From: Wohlfahrtiimonas chitiniclastica DSM 18708 | GTDB lineage: Bacteria; Pseudomonadota; Gammaproteobacteria; Cardiobacteriales; Wohlfahrtiimonadaceae | Direction of reading: 5' to 3' | Assembly: GCF_000375345.1 (NCBI RefSeq) | Contig: NZ_AQXD01000001.1 | Coordinates: 698,600-762,599, forward strand | Length of the DNA stretch: 64,000 nt | Part shown: positions 19,041 to 28,367 of the stretch, one piece after another | Position numbering within the stretch: position 1 is the stretch's first letter | Layout: every line of letters begins with the position of its first letter | The notes under the pieces: generated by a model | Told to the model about the DNA's origin: nothing | What the model saw: the letters and a program-made list of their open reading frames with translations, nothing else | The model's database searches: none | Position numbers and translations under genes: made by a program

Positions 19041-20108
19041 CTAAATTTTCTGATTTTGCCCACGATGGCGCAGCGCTGCATCAAGGAGCGTCATGGCCAT
19101 CATGGCTTCTGCGATGGGCGTTGCACGAATGCCAACGCAAGGATCATGGCGACCTTTGGTCACCACAGTGACATCCTCACCGTGTTGGTTAATGCTGCGC
19201 CCTTCTAAACGTAAACTCGATGTGGGTTTTAAGGCAATGCGTGCCACAATGGGCTGCCCCGATGAAATCCCACCTAAAATACCACCCGCATGATTGCTTA
19301 AAAAGCCACCTGTGCTGGTCATTTCATCTCTAAATTCTGTGCCAAGGGCTTCGATGCAATCAAAGCCATCGCCAATTTCTACGCCTTTCACGGCATTGAT
19401 GCTCATGAGTGAATGCGCCAACTCCGCATCTAAGCGATCAAACACAGGTTCGCCCAATCCAACGGGCACGCCTTCTGCAATGACAGTCACAGCTGCACCC
19501 ACAGAATTGCCAGATTTACGAAGGTTATCCATATAGCTTTCTAACGCCGGAATGTCCGCTTCACAAGGCCAAAAGAATGGATTGTTCTCGATCACGGTTG
19601 CATCAAAGCTTGAAGGACGATTCGGCCCTAATTGTGACAAATAGCCATAAATTTTCACGCCAAATTGTGCCGCCAAAACTTTTTTAGCAATGGCACCTGC
19701 CGCGACACGCACTGCTGTTTCACGCGCGCTTGAGCGACCGCCACCGCGATAATCACGGATGCCATATTTATGATAATACGTATAATCGGCATGACCTGGG
19801 CGAAATTGCTCGGCAATGTTGCCATAATCTTTTGAGCGCTGATCTGTGTTGCGAATCAACAATGCAATCGCGGTGCCAGTTGTTTTCCCTTCAAACACCC
19901 CAGAGATGATTTCCACCACATCATCTTCCCTGCGTTGCGTGGTGTGGCGTGATGTACCGGGTTTACGGCGATCTAAATCCACCTGTAAATCCGCCTCTGT
20001 TAATGGAATGTTTGGCGGACAACCATCAACGATGGCCACCAACCCTGCGCCATGGCTTTCCCCAGCCGTGGTCACTGTGAATAATTTACCAATACTATTG
20101 CCTGACAT
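19041..20108 (-). CDS. aroC: Chorismate synthase
   Basis: It forms chorismate from EPSP at the end of the shikimate pathway and needs reduced FMN. The 355-aa protein has the expected conserved blocks: GESHG near residue 17, the [15 protein letters not shown] stretch near 48, the [22 protein letters not shown] region near 102-135, and a TKGRHDPC block near the end. AAGG precedes the ATG by 6 bases. It follows the symporter gene by 19 bases and precedes hemB by nine. Confidence 0.96.
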   Translation of the reverse strand: MSGNSIGKLFTVTTAGESHGAGLVAIVDGCPPNIPLTEADLQVDLDRRKPGTSRHTTQRREDDVVEIISGVFEGKTTGTAIALLIRNTDQRSKDYGNIAEQFRPGHADYTYYHKYGIRDYRGGGRSSARETAVRVAAGAIAKKVLAAQFGVKIYGYLSQLGPNRPSSFDATVIENNPFFWPCEADIPALESYMDNLRKSGNSVGAAVTVIAEGVPVGLGEPVFDRLDAELAHSLMSINAVKGVEIGDGFDCIEALGTEFRDEMTSTGGFLSNHAGGILGGISSGQPIVARIALKPTSSLRLEGRSINQHGEDVTVVTKGRHDPCVGIRATPIAEAMMAMTLLDAALRHRGQNQKI

Positions 20109-20127
20109 ATCAACCTTATCATTTAAT

Positions 20128-21423
20128 TTATTTAGACATTATAGCGCTACTTTTATGCGCTAACCAATGCTTACCTTCCACAATTCGTGTGATCAGCATT
20201 GCACACACATTATTGCCCGTTGAATTCAGTAGCGTTGCGGGAATGTCGATGATGATGCTGATCACCAAAATCAATCCCACATATTCAACCGGCACACCAA
20301 AAATCGTACAAATGAACACTTCAGCCGTCAGCCCGCCACTTGGGATCGCGCCAATGACAATGCCCACCACCATTGCCACTAAAATCACTGCCACAAACAT
20401 GCCAAATGATTGAAAGGGAATGCCCACAAGCGTGAGTAAAAAGAGAATTTTAAACACGCCACCCATCACAGAGCCATCCTTATGGGTGTTTGCCCCAAGA
20501 GGAATGATGGTGTCCGCAATATCGCTTGGCACCTGCATCTTTTGTACAGCCATTAAATTGACCGGAATGCACGCGGCGCTTGAAGTCGTTGCAACAGCAG
20601 TCAAGGCAGGCGTTAACGCATTTTGCCAAAATACTCGAACGCCCAATCGCCCCGCCGCTAACCATGCATACAGCGTATTTAAGCCAAAAAATGCCACCAC
20701 CGTTAAAATAAGATACAGCACTAAGACATTCGCATATGCGCCCACGATCTGAGGACCAAGATCGCCCACAATATCCGCAAAATAACAGCCTAAGCCAATG
20801 GGCGCTGCATACATAATGATTTTGACCAAATTGAGCATCACCGACATGCCCGATTCAAAAAAGCGTGCCAGAGGTTGTCCCTTTTCCCCACTCATCATCA
20901 CAGCGCTGCCCGATAATAATGAGAAAATGATCAATGCCAATAGATTGTTGCGGCGAAATAACTCCAGAAAATCTCCTGCCGAGAGCGTTTTAATGAGCAT
21001 CTCAGAGATCGGAATTTCAGTGATGTTAATGGTTTGTCCATGACTTGCCAATAAAGCATTGAGATCATAACCCGCGAGCGGCTGATACCACACAAAACCT
21101 AAATAGCTGATGATGGCGATGACAAGCGCCGTCACTAAAAAGACCCATAAGCCTGCCCATAAAATGCGCTTTAGGCGTGCTGTTTGCGCCGTTTTCGTGA
21201 TGGCGGAGGTGATGCTAAAAAACACAAGCGGCACAATGGTGACAAACATCATGTTTAAAAAAATCTGCCCAATCGGTGCAAATGAGCGCGAAGAAATGTG
21301 CCACACGTCACCAAACATCGACCATTGAATCCCCTGCTGCCCAAGCACAGCGCCCACCGCACCACCAATCACAATGCCCAATAAAATGGTGAAAGAGCCG
21401 AGATAATTTTTCAACGAAAACAT
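20128..21423 (-). CDS. DAACS-family dicarboxylate/amino acid:cation symporter
   Basis: This is a 431-aa SLC1-like transporter with eight helices and re-entrant loops. Hallmarks are a serine-rich [12 protein letters not shown] loop near residue 280 and the [17 protein letters not shown] helix near residue 400, where substrate binds. Likely substrates are glutamate, aspartate, serine/threonine or C4-dicarboxylates. The ATG at 21423 is preferred: the upstream in-frame GTG at 21447 lies inside the lysC terminator hairpin. It is first in an apparent operon with aroC and hemB. Confidence 0.85.
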   Translation of the reverse strand: MFSLKNYLGSFTILLGIVIGGAVGAVLGQQGIQWSMFGDVWHISSRSFAPIGQIFLNMMFVTIVPLVFFSITSAITKTAQTARLKRILWAGLWVFLVTALVIAIISYLGFVWYQPLAGYDLNALLASHGQTINITEIPISEMLIKTLSAGDFLELFRRNNLLALIIFSLLSGSAVMMSGEKGQPLARFFESGMSVMLNLVKIIMYAAPIGLGCYFADIVGDLGPQIVGAYANVLVLYLILTVVAFFGLNTLYAWLAAGRLGVRVFWQNALTPALTAVATTSSAACIPVNLMAVQKMQVPSDIADTIIPLGANTHKDGSVMGGVFKILFLLTLVGIPFQSFGMFVAVILVAMVVGIVIGAIPSGGLTAEVFICTIFGVPVEYVGLILVISIIIDIPATLLNSTGNNVCAMLITRIVEGKHWLAHKSSAIMSK

Positions 21424-21440
21424 ATGCCACCCATTGAAAA

Positions 21441-21475
21441 AAAGCACACTTTAATCCTCATCAAAGTGTGCTTTT
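21441..21475 (-). terminator. Rho-independent terminator of lysC
   Basis: AAAGCACACTTT and AAAGTGTGCTTT form a perfect stem around an 11-base loop. A T run follows in the leftward direction. It lies directly between the lysC stop and the start of the symporter gene. Confidence 0.85.
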
Positions 21476-21491
21476 TATGATTACAAAATAC

Positions 21492-22724
21492 TTAGTGACT
21501 CAAATGTAAAGAGAACTCTTCATGCAACACACGCACGGCAAGCTCTGCATATTTACTTTCAATGATCACAGACACTTTGATTTCAGAGGTTGAGATCATG
21601 TGAATGTTGATCTTCTCTTTTGCCAAGGCATGGAACATGCGGCTGGCCACGCCACTGTTTGTGCGCATGCCAACACCGACAACAGACAATTTTGCAATGT
21701 CTGTGCGGCCTAACACCTCTTTTGCACCCATTGCATTGGCAACATTTTGCGTGATGAGCAATGCACGATCATAATCAGGCGCATTGACAGTAAACGTGAA
21801 ATCTGTGGTTTCATCTTGGCTGATGTTTTGAACAATCATGTCCACATCGATGTTTTCTTTGCCCACAGCATCTAAGATATTGAAGGCAATGCCCGGACGA
21901 TCCGGTACCCCAAGCACAGTAATTTGTGTTTCGTCACGGTTTAATGCAATGCCAGTAATGATTTCAGATTCCACGTAATGTTCCTTTTCTTCAAACGTAA
22001 TTAAAGTGCCTTCCCCTGGTTCATCAATTAAAGATGATAATACACGCAGAGGAACATTGTATTTGCCCGCTAATTCTACTGAGCGAATTTGTAAAACTTT
22101 AGAGCCTAAGCTTGCAAGCTCAAGCATCTCTTCAAATGTGATGGTGTCTAATTTGCGTGCTTTTTTTTCGATTCTAGGATCGGTTGTATAAACGCCATCG
22201 ACATCCGTATAAATTTGGCACTCATCGGCCTTAAATTGTGCAGCTAATGCAACGGCTGTGGTGTCTGAACCGCCACGGCCAAGTGTTGTAATTTCGCCAC
22301 CTGCGGTCACACCTTGGAAACCGGCCACCACAACCACATAGCCGTCTTCGAGATCTTTACGCACTTTGTCTTCTTGTACACGCTCAATCTTCGCTTTCGT
22401 GTGCACATCATTGGTGATGATGCCCACTTGCGCGCCTGTATAAGATTTTGCTTTGATGCCCATTGAATTTAACATCATGCTCAATAAAGCAACGGTCACT
22501 TGCTCACCGGTGGAGAGCAACACATCCATCTCGCGTTGATTAGGAAACTGATCAATGTCCTTAGCTAAATTGAGTAAGCGATCTGTCTCACCGGACATGG
22601 CCGATAAAACAATTATGAGATCATCCCCCTGCATTTTAAATTTTTTGATTTTATTAGCAACATTTCGAATTCTATCAAGGTTTGCGACGGATGACCCACC
22701 AAATTTTTGCACTAATAAACTCAT
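21492..22724 (-). CDS. lysC: Aspartokinase (monofunctional)
   Basis: It phosphorylates aspartate, the first step to lysine, threonine, methionine and diaminopimelate. The 410-aa protein begins with the KFGGSSVA kinase motif and has the GRGGSDTTAVALA block near residue 150-165. Two ACT regulatory domains fill residues about 265-410, with a VGVGMRTNSGVASRMF segment near 350. This fits the lysine/threonine-sensitive type used by non-enteric proteobacteria. There is no room for a lysine riboswitch in the roughly 75-base leader. A terminator follows the gene. Confidence 0.95.
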   Translation of the reverse strand: MSLLVQKFGGSSVANLDRIRNVANKIKKFKMQGDDLIIVLSAMSGETDRLLNLAKDIDQFPNQREMDVLLSTGEQVTVALLSMMLNSMGIKAKSYTGAQVGIITNDVHTKAKIERVQEDKVRKDLEDGYVVVVAGFQGVTAGGEITTLGRGGSDTTAVALAAQFKADECQIYTDVDGVYTTDPRIEKKARKLDTITFEEMLELASLGSKVLQIRSVELAGKYNVPLRVLSSLIDEPGEGTLITFEEKEHYVESEIITGIALNRDETQITVLGVPDRPGIAFNILDAVGKENIDVDMIVQNISQDETTDFTFTVNAPDYDRALLITQNVANAMGAKEVLGRTDIAKLSVVGVGMRTNSGVASRMFHALAKEKINIHMISTSEIKVSVIIESKYAELAVRVLHEEFSLHLSH

Positions 22725-22796
22725 AAGATCTCTACTCTAATTAATTTTGAAAAATGACTGATGCACTGCGTTTGACACAAAATGCAGAGCTTTAGC

Positions 22797-22825
22797 AACA
22801 TAGCAATTACATTAGACAAATTCAA
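22797..22825 (-). promoter_or_regulatory. Probable sigma70 promoter of lysC
   Basis: Read leftward, TTGAAT (22825-22820) and TATGTT (22802-22797) are separated by exactly 17 bases. A TG one base upstream of the -10 gives an extended -10 element. It is about 73 bases before the lysC ATG. Confidence 0.5.
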
Positions 22826-22832
22826 ATACTTT

Positions 22833-23552
22833 TTAATCTCGCACATCTGCAGTTGCCACAGCGCCCATTTTTTCTGAGCGCAGATGGGTGATCAAAGCTT
22901 TTGCAGTCTCTGTGGGCGTGCTTAATTTAGCGTCTGTTTTATAATCGATAAAGCGCTTGAGGTTTGGAAACAGTTCAGGCGTACTGCTGCGGATCACCGC
23001 TTGCATGTCTGTATCAATCACGCCTGGGGCAATCGACACAACTTTGACAGGATTGTCTTTAGTTTGCTGCTCTGTAAACAGCACGCGCGTAAAATGATCC
23101 ACCGCAGCTTTTGTGGCGCAATAAGCCGCCCAACCTTCATACGCCTTATGGGCAGCGCCAGAGGAGACGTTCATCACACATTTTTCACCACTGAATGATT
23201 CCGTCAATGCCACAAAAGCATTCGTCAAAGCCATCACTGCTCCAACATTGAGCAACAAGGCATGACTGATTTGTGTGGCATCCATTTTACCCACCACACC
23301 AATGGGCTCGACTGTGCCGGCATTATTGATGAGGGTGACGCGCGCTGCATCCGCAAGCTTTGAGGATAACCATTGCGTCATCGCTTCAACGCCCGCTGCT
23401 AAATCTGTTAAATCCACCGTGATTAAATTGGGTAACGCCCTTGGATTGGTGCGTGCTAAACGCAATACTGTGTGCCCTTCTCGCTCTAATTGTGTGGCCA
23501 ATGCATCGCCAATGCCTTTAGATGCGCCGGTGACAATGTATAATTCACTCAT
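22833..23552 (-). CDS. Short-chain dehydrogenase/reductase (SDR)
   Basis: A 239-aa classical SDR: cofactor motif TGASKGIG at residues 8-15, NNAG at 76-79, active-site serine at about 130 and Tyr144-x3-Lys148 (YCATK). The overall pattern resembles sepiapterin reductase/benzil reductase (YueD-like) members, which use NADPH; the substrate is unknown. The ATG at 23552 is chosen over the longer open frame because GGAG lies 7 bases upstream and residue 1 starts the first beta strand. No obvious partner genes are nearby. Confidence 0.85.
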   Translation of the reverse strand: MSELYIVTGASKGIGDALATQLEREGHTVLRLARTNPRALPNLITVDLTDLAAGVEAMTQWLSSKLADAARVTLINNAGTVEPIGVVGKMDATQISHALLLNVGAVMALTNAFVALTESFSGEKCVMNVSSGAAHKAYEGWAAYCATKAAVDHFTRVLFTEQQTKDNPVKVVSIAPGVIDTDMQAVIRSSTPELFPNLKRFIDYKTDAKLSTPTETAKALITHLRSEKMGAVATADVRD

Positions 23553-23694
23553 GATAATCTCCGTCAAAAGATTGACTATAGCCAATCTATAAGGCGCTGA
23601 CAAATGATTGACCATCATTCCATCTTGCAGTTCCCTATGAATATCCCCATCATGATCACTCCTTTCCCATCCATTATTGAATGAAATTGAAATC

Positions 23695-24129
23695 ATGACT
23701 GATCGCAAACCCAACTATTTTTACATCGCCGCTGCCATGGTGATTGATCATAAGAATCGCTTGCTCCTCGTGCGTAAACGCAATACTGAAAAATTCATGC
23801 TCCCCGGCGGAAAAATTGATGGCACAGAATCGCCCCTTGAAGCATTGATGCGCGAATTGCAAGAGGAGATTGATTTAACCATTGCGCCCGATGATGCCCA
23901 CTTTCTACAAACTTATGATGCCAAAGCTGCCAATGAACCGGATCATCGCATTGAGTCCAATCTTTTTCGCGTGGTATTGCCTGAAGGCATCACCATCACG
24001 CCACAAGCGGAAATTGAAGAGATGGTTTGGCTCAATGCCACTGATTATCCTACCCTTAATTTTGCCCCGCTCGTGGTGGAACGCATTTTACCGCTCTGGC
24101 AAGAACATATTCGTGGGAAACAGGTGTAA
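23695..24129 (+). CDS. Nudix hydrolase
   Basis: The 144-aa protein has a near-complete Nudix box: second Gly of GGKIDG, then E after five residues, then RELQEE after seven, covering residues about 37-58. The last Gly of the consensus is Asp. It probably hydrolyses a nucleoside diphosphate derivative, such as an oxidised nucleotide; specificity is not evident. The ATG at 23695 is used rather than the TTG at 23677; there is no strong ribosome-binding site. It lies upstream of erpA, about 45 bases away. Confidence 0.85.
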   Translation: MTDRKPNYFYIAAAMVIDHKNRLLLVRKRNTEKFMLPGGKIDGTESPLEALMRELQEEIDLTIAPDDAHFLQTYDAKAANEPDHRIESNLFRVVLPEGITITPQAEIEEMVWLNATDYPTLNFAPLVVERILPLWQEHIRGKQV

Positions 24130-24146
24130 TCAGTGGCGATTTCTCA

Positions 24147-24152
24147 TATAAT
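24147..24152 (+). promoter_or_regulatory. Candidate -10 box upstream of erpA
   Basis: A consensus TATAAT lies 24 bases before the erpA ATG. The -35 region is poor, so it is weak or activator-dependent if real. It would start erpA and perhaps the following genes. Confidence 0.35.
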
Positions 24153-24175
24153 GGTGAAATTTACAGGAGGTCGTT

Positions 24176-24511
24176 ATGTCAGATACAGGAATTAATTTTA
24201 CAGATGCCGCAGCCCTCAAAGTGAAATCTTTGATCGATGATGAAGCAAACCCGAACTTAATGTTGCGTGTTTACATTCAAGGTGGCGGTTGCTCTGGTTT
24301 TCAGTACGGTTTTACCTTTGCTGAAGAAGTGGAAGCAGGTGACATGGAAGTGGTCAATCAAGGTGTGACTTTATTGATCGATCCATTGAGCTATCAATAT
24401 TTAGTGGGCGCGGACATTGATTATGTGCAAAACCTACAAGGCGAGCAATTTGTGATTCGTAATCCAAATGCCACCACAACATGCGGCTGCGGAAACTCAT
24501 TCAGTGCATAA
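24176..24511 (+). CDS. erpA: Iron-sulfur cluster insertion protein ErpA
   Basis: An A-type carrier that delivers Fe-S clusters to apoproteins, including isoprenoid-synthesis enzymes in E. coli. The 111-aa length and the three ligand cysteines, Cys39 ([11 protein letters not shown]), Cys103 and Cys105 (TTCGCGNSF), are diagnostic, and the sequence matches ErpA better than IscA. An AGGAGG is 5 bases before the ATG. It heads a co-directional run with the SPFH/NfeD/DUF2868/DUF3482 genes. Confidence 0.93.
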   Translation: MSDTGINFTDAAALKVKSLIDDEANPNLMLRVYIQGGGCSGFQYGFTFAEEVEAGDMEVVNQGVTLLIDPLSYQYLVGADIDYVQNLQGEQFVIRNPNATTTCGCGNSFSA

Positions 24512-24537
24512 TTCACAACAATAATAAAGGAGCATTC

Positions 24538-25458
24538 ATGACCGGTTTATCCACCGTAATTTTACTGATCATCATCGCAGCGGTTGTGGTGTTGTATCTT
24601 GGCGTGAAAATCATTCCCCAAGGTCAGCAAGCCACCGTTGAGCGTTTTGGGCGTTATTCTCACACGCTTCACCCGGGCATCAACTTAATTGTGCCTGTGT
24701 TTGATCGCATCGGTAAACGCATCAATATGATGGAACAAGTCATGGATGTCCCTTCTCAAGAGGTCATCACGCGCGACAATGCTATGGTGCGCGTTGATGG
24801 CGTCGTCTTCTTTCAGATCAATGATGCTGCGCAAGCTGCTTATCAGGTCAATAACTTAACCTTATCCATCATTAACCTCATCATGACGAACATTCGTACA
24901 GTGATGGGCTCGATGGATTTAGATGAATTGCTCTCTAAACGCGATGAAATCAACGCGCGTTTACTGGATGTCGTGGATCATGCCACAGCGCCTTGGGGCG
25001 TTAAGGTGACACGCATCGAAATCAAAGACATTGCCCCGCCGCGCGATTTAGTGGATGCCATGGCAAGACAAATGAAGGCAGAACGTGAAAAGCGTGCCGC
25101 CATTTTAGAAGCCGAAGGCCTACGCCAAGCGGAAATCCTCAAAGCAGAAGGTGAAAAACAAAGCGTCATTTTAGATGCAGAAGCCAAAAAAATGGCTGCC
25201 TTCATGGAAGCGGAAGCCCGTGAACGCTTAGCACAAGCCGAAGCGCGTGCCACAGCCATTGTCTCTAAAGCCATTCAAGAAGGTGACACACAAGCCATCA
25301 ATTATTTCGTGGCACAAAAATATGTGGAAGCCTTTGGGAAAATTGCCGACAGCGACAATAGTAAGATCATCATGATGCCGATGGAATCCAGCAGCATTGT
25401 GGGTTCTTTAGGCGGCATTGCAGAATTGGTGAAATCTGCCACACAAACCAAACCTTAG
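24538..25458 (+). CDS. SPFH/Band-7 membrane protein (QmcA/stomatin-like)
   Basis: The 306-aa protein starts with one membrane anchor (residues about 3-22). An SPFH domain follows ([21 protein letters not shown] start), then a long alanine/glutamate coiled-coil (about 175-250) and a short C-terminal segment. It is likely to form oligomeric scaffolds at the inner membrane that influence protein turnover or lipid microdomains. The ATG at 24538 has AAAGGAG 6 bases upstream. It is followed after eight bases by the NfeD-like gene, the classical SPFH-NfeD pairing. Confidence 0.92.
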   Translation: MTGLSTVILLIIIAAVVVLYLGVKIIPQGQQATVERFGRYSHTLHPGINLIVPVFDRIGKRINMMEQVMDVPSQEVITRDNAMVRVDGVVFFQINDAAQAAYQVNNLTLSIINLIMTNIRTVMGSMDLDELLSKRDEINARLLDVVDHATAPWGVKVTRIEIKDIAPPRDLVDAMARQMKAEREKRAAILEAEGLRQAEILKAEGEKQSVILDAEAKKMAAFMEAEARERLAQAEARATAIVSKAIQEGDTQAINYFVAQKYVEAFGKIADSDNSKIIMMPMESSSIVGSLGGIAELVKSATQTKP

Positions 25459-25466
25459 GAGTAAAT

Positions 25467-25913
25467 GTGGCAGCGATCTTAGTCAATTGGTTCACCATGG
25501 GGCTTGTGCTCATCATTTTAGAGATGATTTTGCCAGGCATTTTCCTGATGTGGTTTGGCGTCAGCGCTTTGATTGTGGGCATCATTACCCTCATCATTCC
25601 GATGGCGATGAACACAGAACTCATCTTATTTGCCGTGATTTCTGTGCTCTCTGTCTTAGCAGTGCTGTATCTGATGCGTAAACATGTGCCAGAATCTAAA
25701 ACCACAGTGACGGCGCATCTTAATCAAGTGCGTGGCGCTGAATTGATTGGTCAAACTTTCACCCTACCAAGTGATTGCGATGGACAAGGCAAACTCCCGA
25801 TTGGCGATACTGTTTGGTTGATCCGTGGGCCAATTGCACCTGCCAATGCTCGCATTCGCATTACTGGCATTGAAAACAATACCTTGACTTATCAGATTGC
25901 TGACGACTTATGA
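25467..25913 (+). CDS. NfeD-family membrane protein (short form)
   Basis: A 148-aa protein with three to four hydrophobic segments in residues 1-70 and an OB-fold-like C-terminal domain (about 85-145), the architecture of short NfeD proteins that partner SPFH proteins. The start is a GTG with TAGGAG a few bases before; an ATG two bases earlier is out of frame. The gene overlaps the start of the DUF2868 gene by four bases (ATGA). Confidence 0.88.
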   Translation: MAAILVNWFTMGLVLIILEMILPGIFLMWFGVSALIVGIITLIIPMAMNTELILFAVISVLSVLAVLYLMRKHVPESKTTVTAHLNQVRGAELIGQTFTLPSDCDGQGKLPIGDTVWLIRGPIAPANARIRITGIENNTLTYQIADDL

Positions 25914-26974
25914 AAACGCACCTCGAACCTCATTTACACACCGTAATGCGCCATTGGCGCATTCTCTTTGTGCTGTGGATCGTGCTGACCATTTTAAGCA
26001 CATTATTTGGCTCAAGCTCACTCATTGCTTCCCCAATTCATCCCCTTTACTTTGTCTTGGTGATGCTGCTGCCTTCCACGTTGTTTTTAATTTTTTCACT
26101 CATCACAGCCCATTCGCTGTTTGCAGAGCTCTTTTTACAGCTGAAAAATCTCATCTTTAAGCAGGATCATGCACCGAATCTCAGCACGCCATTACCGGTG
26201 CGCTATATTGCTCAACTCATCTCAAATGCAACATGGCTCACCATTTTGATCACGACGTTGCTTGTGCTCTTTTTTAAATTCACCTTTCAGCACTTTGATT
26301 TTTACTTAGGCAATACCTTTACAGAGAGCCAAAGCACCACGGATCACATTGTCCATTATCTCAATTGGTTGCCAAGTAAACTTGGGCTCATTGAGTTTGA
26401 TGATGCCATCATTCAGGCAAGCTTTCAAAGTGTAAAACTTGCCGATGAAGCGCGCTCGATGTGGGCAAAATGGATCATCGTGATGATCTTGATGTATGGC
26501 ATTGTGCCGCGCCTTTTTGTGTTCATCTATTATGTGATTCGCGCACTGCGCCATCGAAAATCCGCAACTGTTGCCGTCAGTGATGCAGTGATTGAAGATG
26601 CCGCAAAAGAAAAACCTTTGGTGATCCGAGCCCCAAAAACGCCTGTTATTGGTGATGGTCATTATCGAGTCGCACTCGACATCACAGAGCAAACAACTTT
26701 GCCCGATAACGTGGTGCGCTTAAATGACATCGAAGCCTTTCAACAATTTGAAAGTGCACGCAAAGTTGAGCCCGCTCAGTGGATTGAAATCATGATTGAT
26801 GGTAATTTAATGCCAGATCGTGGGATTTTGCGCCGTTTAATTCGCCTGATGAATCAAGCCGAAAAAGCCACCATTCATGTCTTGACGGATGATCCCCATC
26901 AAACACAAATGTGGCAACACCATTTATCCTCCATCATTGTTGACGGCGAGGCAGCTGATTATGAAATCAAATGA
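25910..26974 (+). CDS. DUF2868 membrane protein
   Basis: The 354-aa protein has about four membrane segments: residues about 17-37, 44-66, 98-120 and 180-200. A cytoplasmic C-terminal domain of roughly 140 residues follows. The lay-out and the partner gene match the DUF2868 family, which is regularly found just upstream of a DUF3482 GTPase. The role is unknown. It is coupled by overlap to both neighbours: four bases with nfeD and 14 bases with the GTPase. Confidence 0.75.
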   Translation: MKTHLEPHLHTVMRHWRILFVLWIVLTILSTLFGSSSLIASPIHPLYFVLVMLLPSTLFLIFSLITAHSLFAELFLQLKNLIFKQDHAPNLSTPLPVRYIAQLISNATWLTILITTLLVLFFKFTFQHFDFYLGNTFTESQSTTDHIVHYLNWLPSKLGLIEFDDAIIQASFQSVKLADEARSMWAKWIIVMILMYGIVPRLFVFIYYVIRALRHRKSATVAVSDAVIEDAAKEKPLVIRAPKTPVIGDGHYRVALDITEQTTLPDNVVRLNDIEAFQQFESARKVEPAQWIEIMIDGNLMPDRGILRRLIRLMNQAEKATIHVLTDDPHQTQMWQHHLSSIIVDGEAADYEIK

Positions 26975-28328
26975 CATTACGATTGCCATCGTAGGACACA
27001 CCAATACCGGTAAAACCTCTTTGGTGCGTGCGCTCACAAAGCAGCGCCACTTTGGGGAGGTGAAAAACGCCCCTGCCACCACCATTGATGTGACAAAAAT
27101 TACGCTCGAAACGCCAGATTTTGCCTTCCATTTTGTGGACACACCGGGGCTTGAAGATGCCATGGGGATTTTGGAATTGATGCCACAAAAATCCCTCAAT
27201 GCTTCGCGCGTTGAAGAGAAAGACGCGCTCCTTCAACTCATGGACAACCCGCAATATCAGCAAGATTTTGACCAAGAATTTAAAGTCCTCAAACAGATGC
27301 TCAAAAGTGACATGGCATTTTATGTGATTGATGTGCGCCAACCTTTTTTGCCGCGCTATCACTATGAGATCATGTTGCTCCTGAAAACGCACATTCCTTT
27401 GCTACCGATTTTAAATTTTACGCAAAATGCACGCTACATCGAGGATTGGAAAAATGAGCTCAAAGCCAATGGACTGCATCATTACTTAGAGTTTGATACG
27501 ATTTTATTGCCGAAAAAGCAGCGCTTGTATGAGCAAATTGCCATCATGTTTCCGGATCGTTATCAAAACATTCAATCCTTCATTCAGGTGCAAAACACCT
27601 TAGATCAATCCCGCAAAGCACGCGCATTGATGCTATTGGCAGAATTCTATTTTGACCTGATGACCATTAAAATCAAAGCCAACACCCAAAAGCTTGATCT
27701 AGATGAGATCAATGAGCGCATCACCACAGAAACGAAAGTATTAGAATCCATCTTCATTGATCAGCTTTTAGAACTCTATCAATTCAGCAGAAGTGACATT
27801 CAGCACATCATGCTGACCACAGAAGCGAGCGCGACCACGCAAGATTTACTCTCCGCTGAAGAGCTTGGGCAATTTTCCATTCAATTCACTAAAGGGGCAG
27901 CGGCAGGCGCTGGCATCATGGCAAGCGTTGATTTAATCAGCGGCTTTACCACCCTTGGCATTGCCTCGGCAACGGGCGCTGTGGTGGGCGGCGTGTTCAA
28001 CTCCATTTGGAATTATGGGGAGCGTCTTTGGGACAAATTTCAAGACATTGAATACTTTTTCATTGATCAACCCACCGCCGTTAAATTGATGCTGAATCTT
28101 TTATACATCATCGAACGCCTCAATGATCGCTCCCATGCCGAGCTTGACCCAATTGTGATCGACATGCAGCAATCAACGCCTGCACGCATTCATGATTTTA
28201 TGAAAGCCACAGAATATGTCCGCGCTTACAGCGAATTGCATCAAAAGCAAGATGCTAAAAAAGATAAACTCTTGAAAAAAATTGTCACAGAAATCCAAGA
28301 CTGTTTTATGGCAAATAAAAAAAGCTGA
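26961..28328 (+). CDS. DUF3482 GTPase
   Basis: A 455-aa Era/MnmE-like GTPase. The P loop GHTNTGKT is at residues 12-19, switch residues Thr40/Thr41 follow, and G3 is DTPG at 60-63. The normal NKxD G4 motif is replaced by LNFTQNA at 151-157, so guanine specificity is uncertain. Residues about 311-350 form a glycine/alanine-rich hydrophobic stretch that could insert in or lie on the membrane. The ATG at 26961 begins the first beta strand; longer frames overlap the upstream gene too far. It probably acts with the DUF2868 protein. Confidence 0.8.
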   Translation: MKSNDITIAIVGHTNTGKTSLVRALTKQRHFGEVKNAPATTIDVTKITLETPDFAFHFVDTPGLEDAMGILELMPQKSLNASRVEEKDALLQLMDNPQYQQDFDQEFKVLKQMLKSDMAFYVIDVRQPFLPRYHYEIMLLLKTHIPLLPILNFTQNARYIEDWKNELKANGLHHYLEFDTILLPKKQRLYEQIAIMFPDRYQNIQSFIQVQNTLDQSRKARALMLLAEFYFDLMTIKIKANTQKLDLDEINERITTETKVLESIFIDQLLELYQFSRSDIQHIMLTTEASATTQDLLSAEELGQFSIQFTKGAAAGAGIMASVDLISGFTTLGIASATGAVVGGVFNSIWNYGERLWDKFQDIEYFFIDQPTAVKLMLNLLYIIERLNDRSHAELDPIVIDMQQSTPARIHDFMKATEYVRAYSELHQKQDAKKDKLLKKIVTEIQDCFMANKKS

Positions 28329-28345
28329 TGATTCATCAGCTTTTT
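28317..28345. terminator. Bidirectional terminator between the GTPase and pepD
   Basis: AAAGCTGATG (28321-28330) pairs perfectly with CATCAGCTTT (28334-28343) around a 3-base loop, with A and T runs on the two sides. The GTPase stop codon lies inside the left arm. Confidence 0.85.
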
Positions 28346-28367
28346 CATTTAATGCCTAAAGAGTCAC

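Noticed and set aside
22725-22832. Possible lysine riboswitch upstream of lysC
   Set aside because: The leader is under 80 bases, far too short for a lysine riboswitch (about 170 or more), and no conserved core or terminator switch is present.
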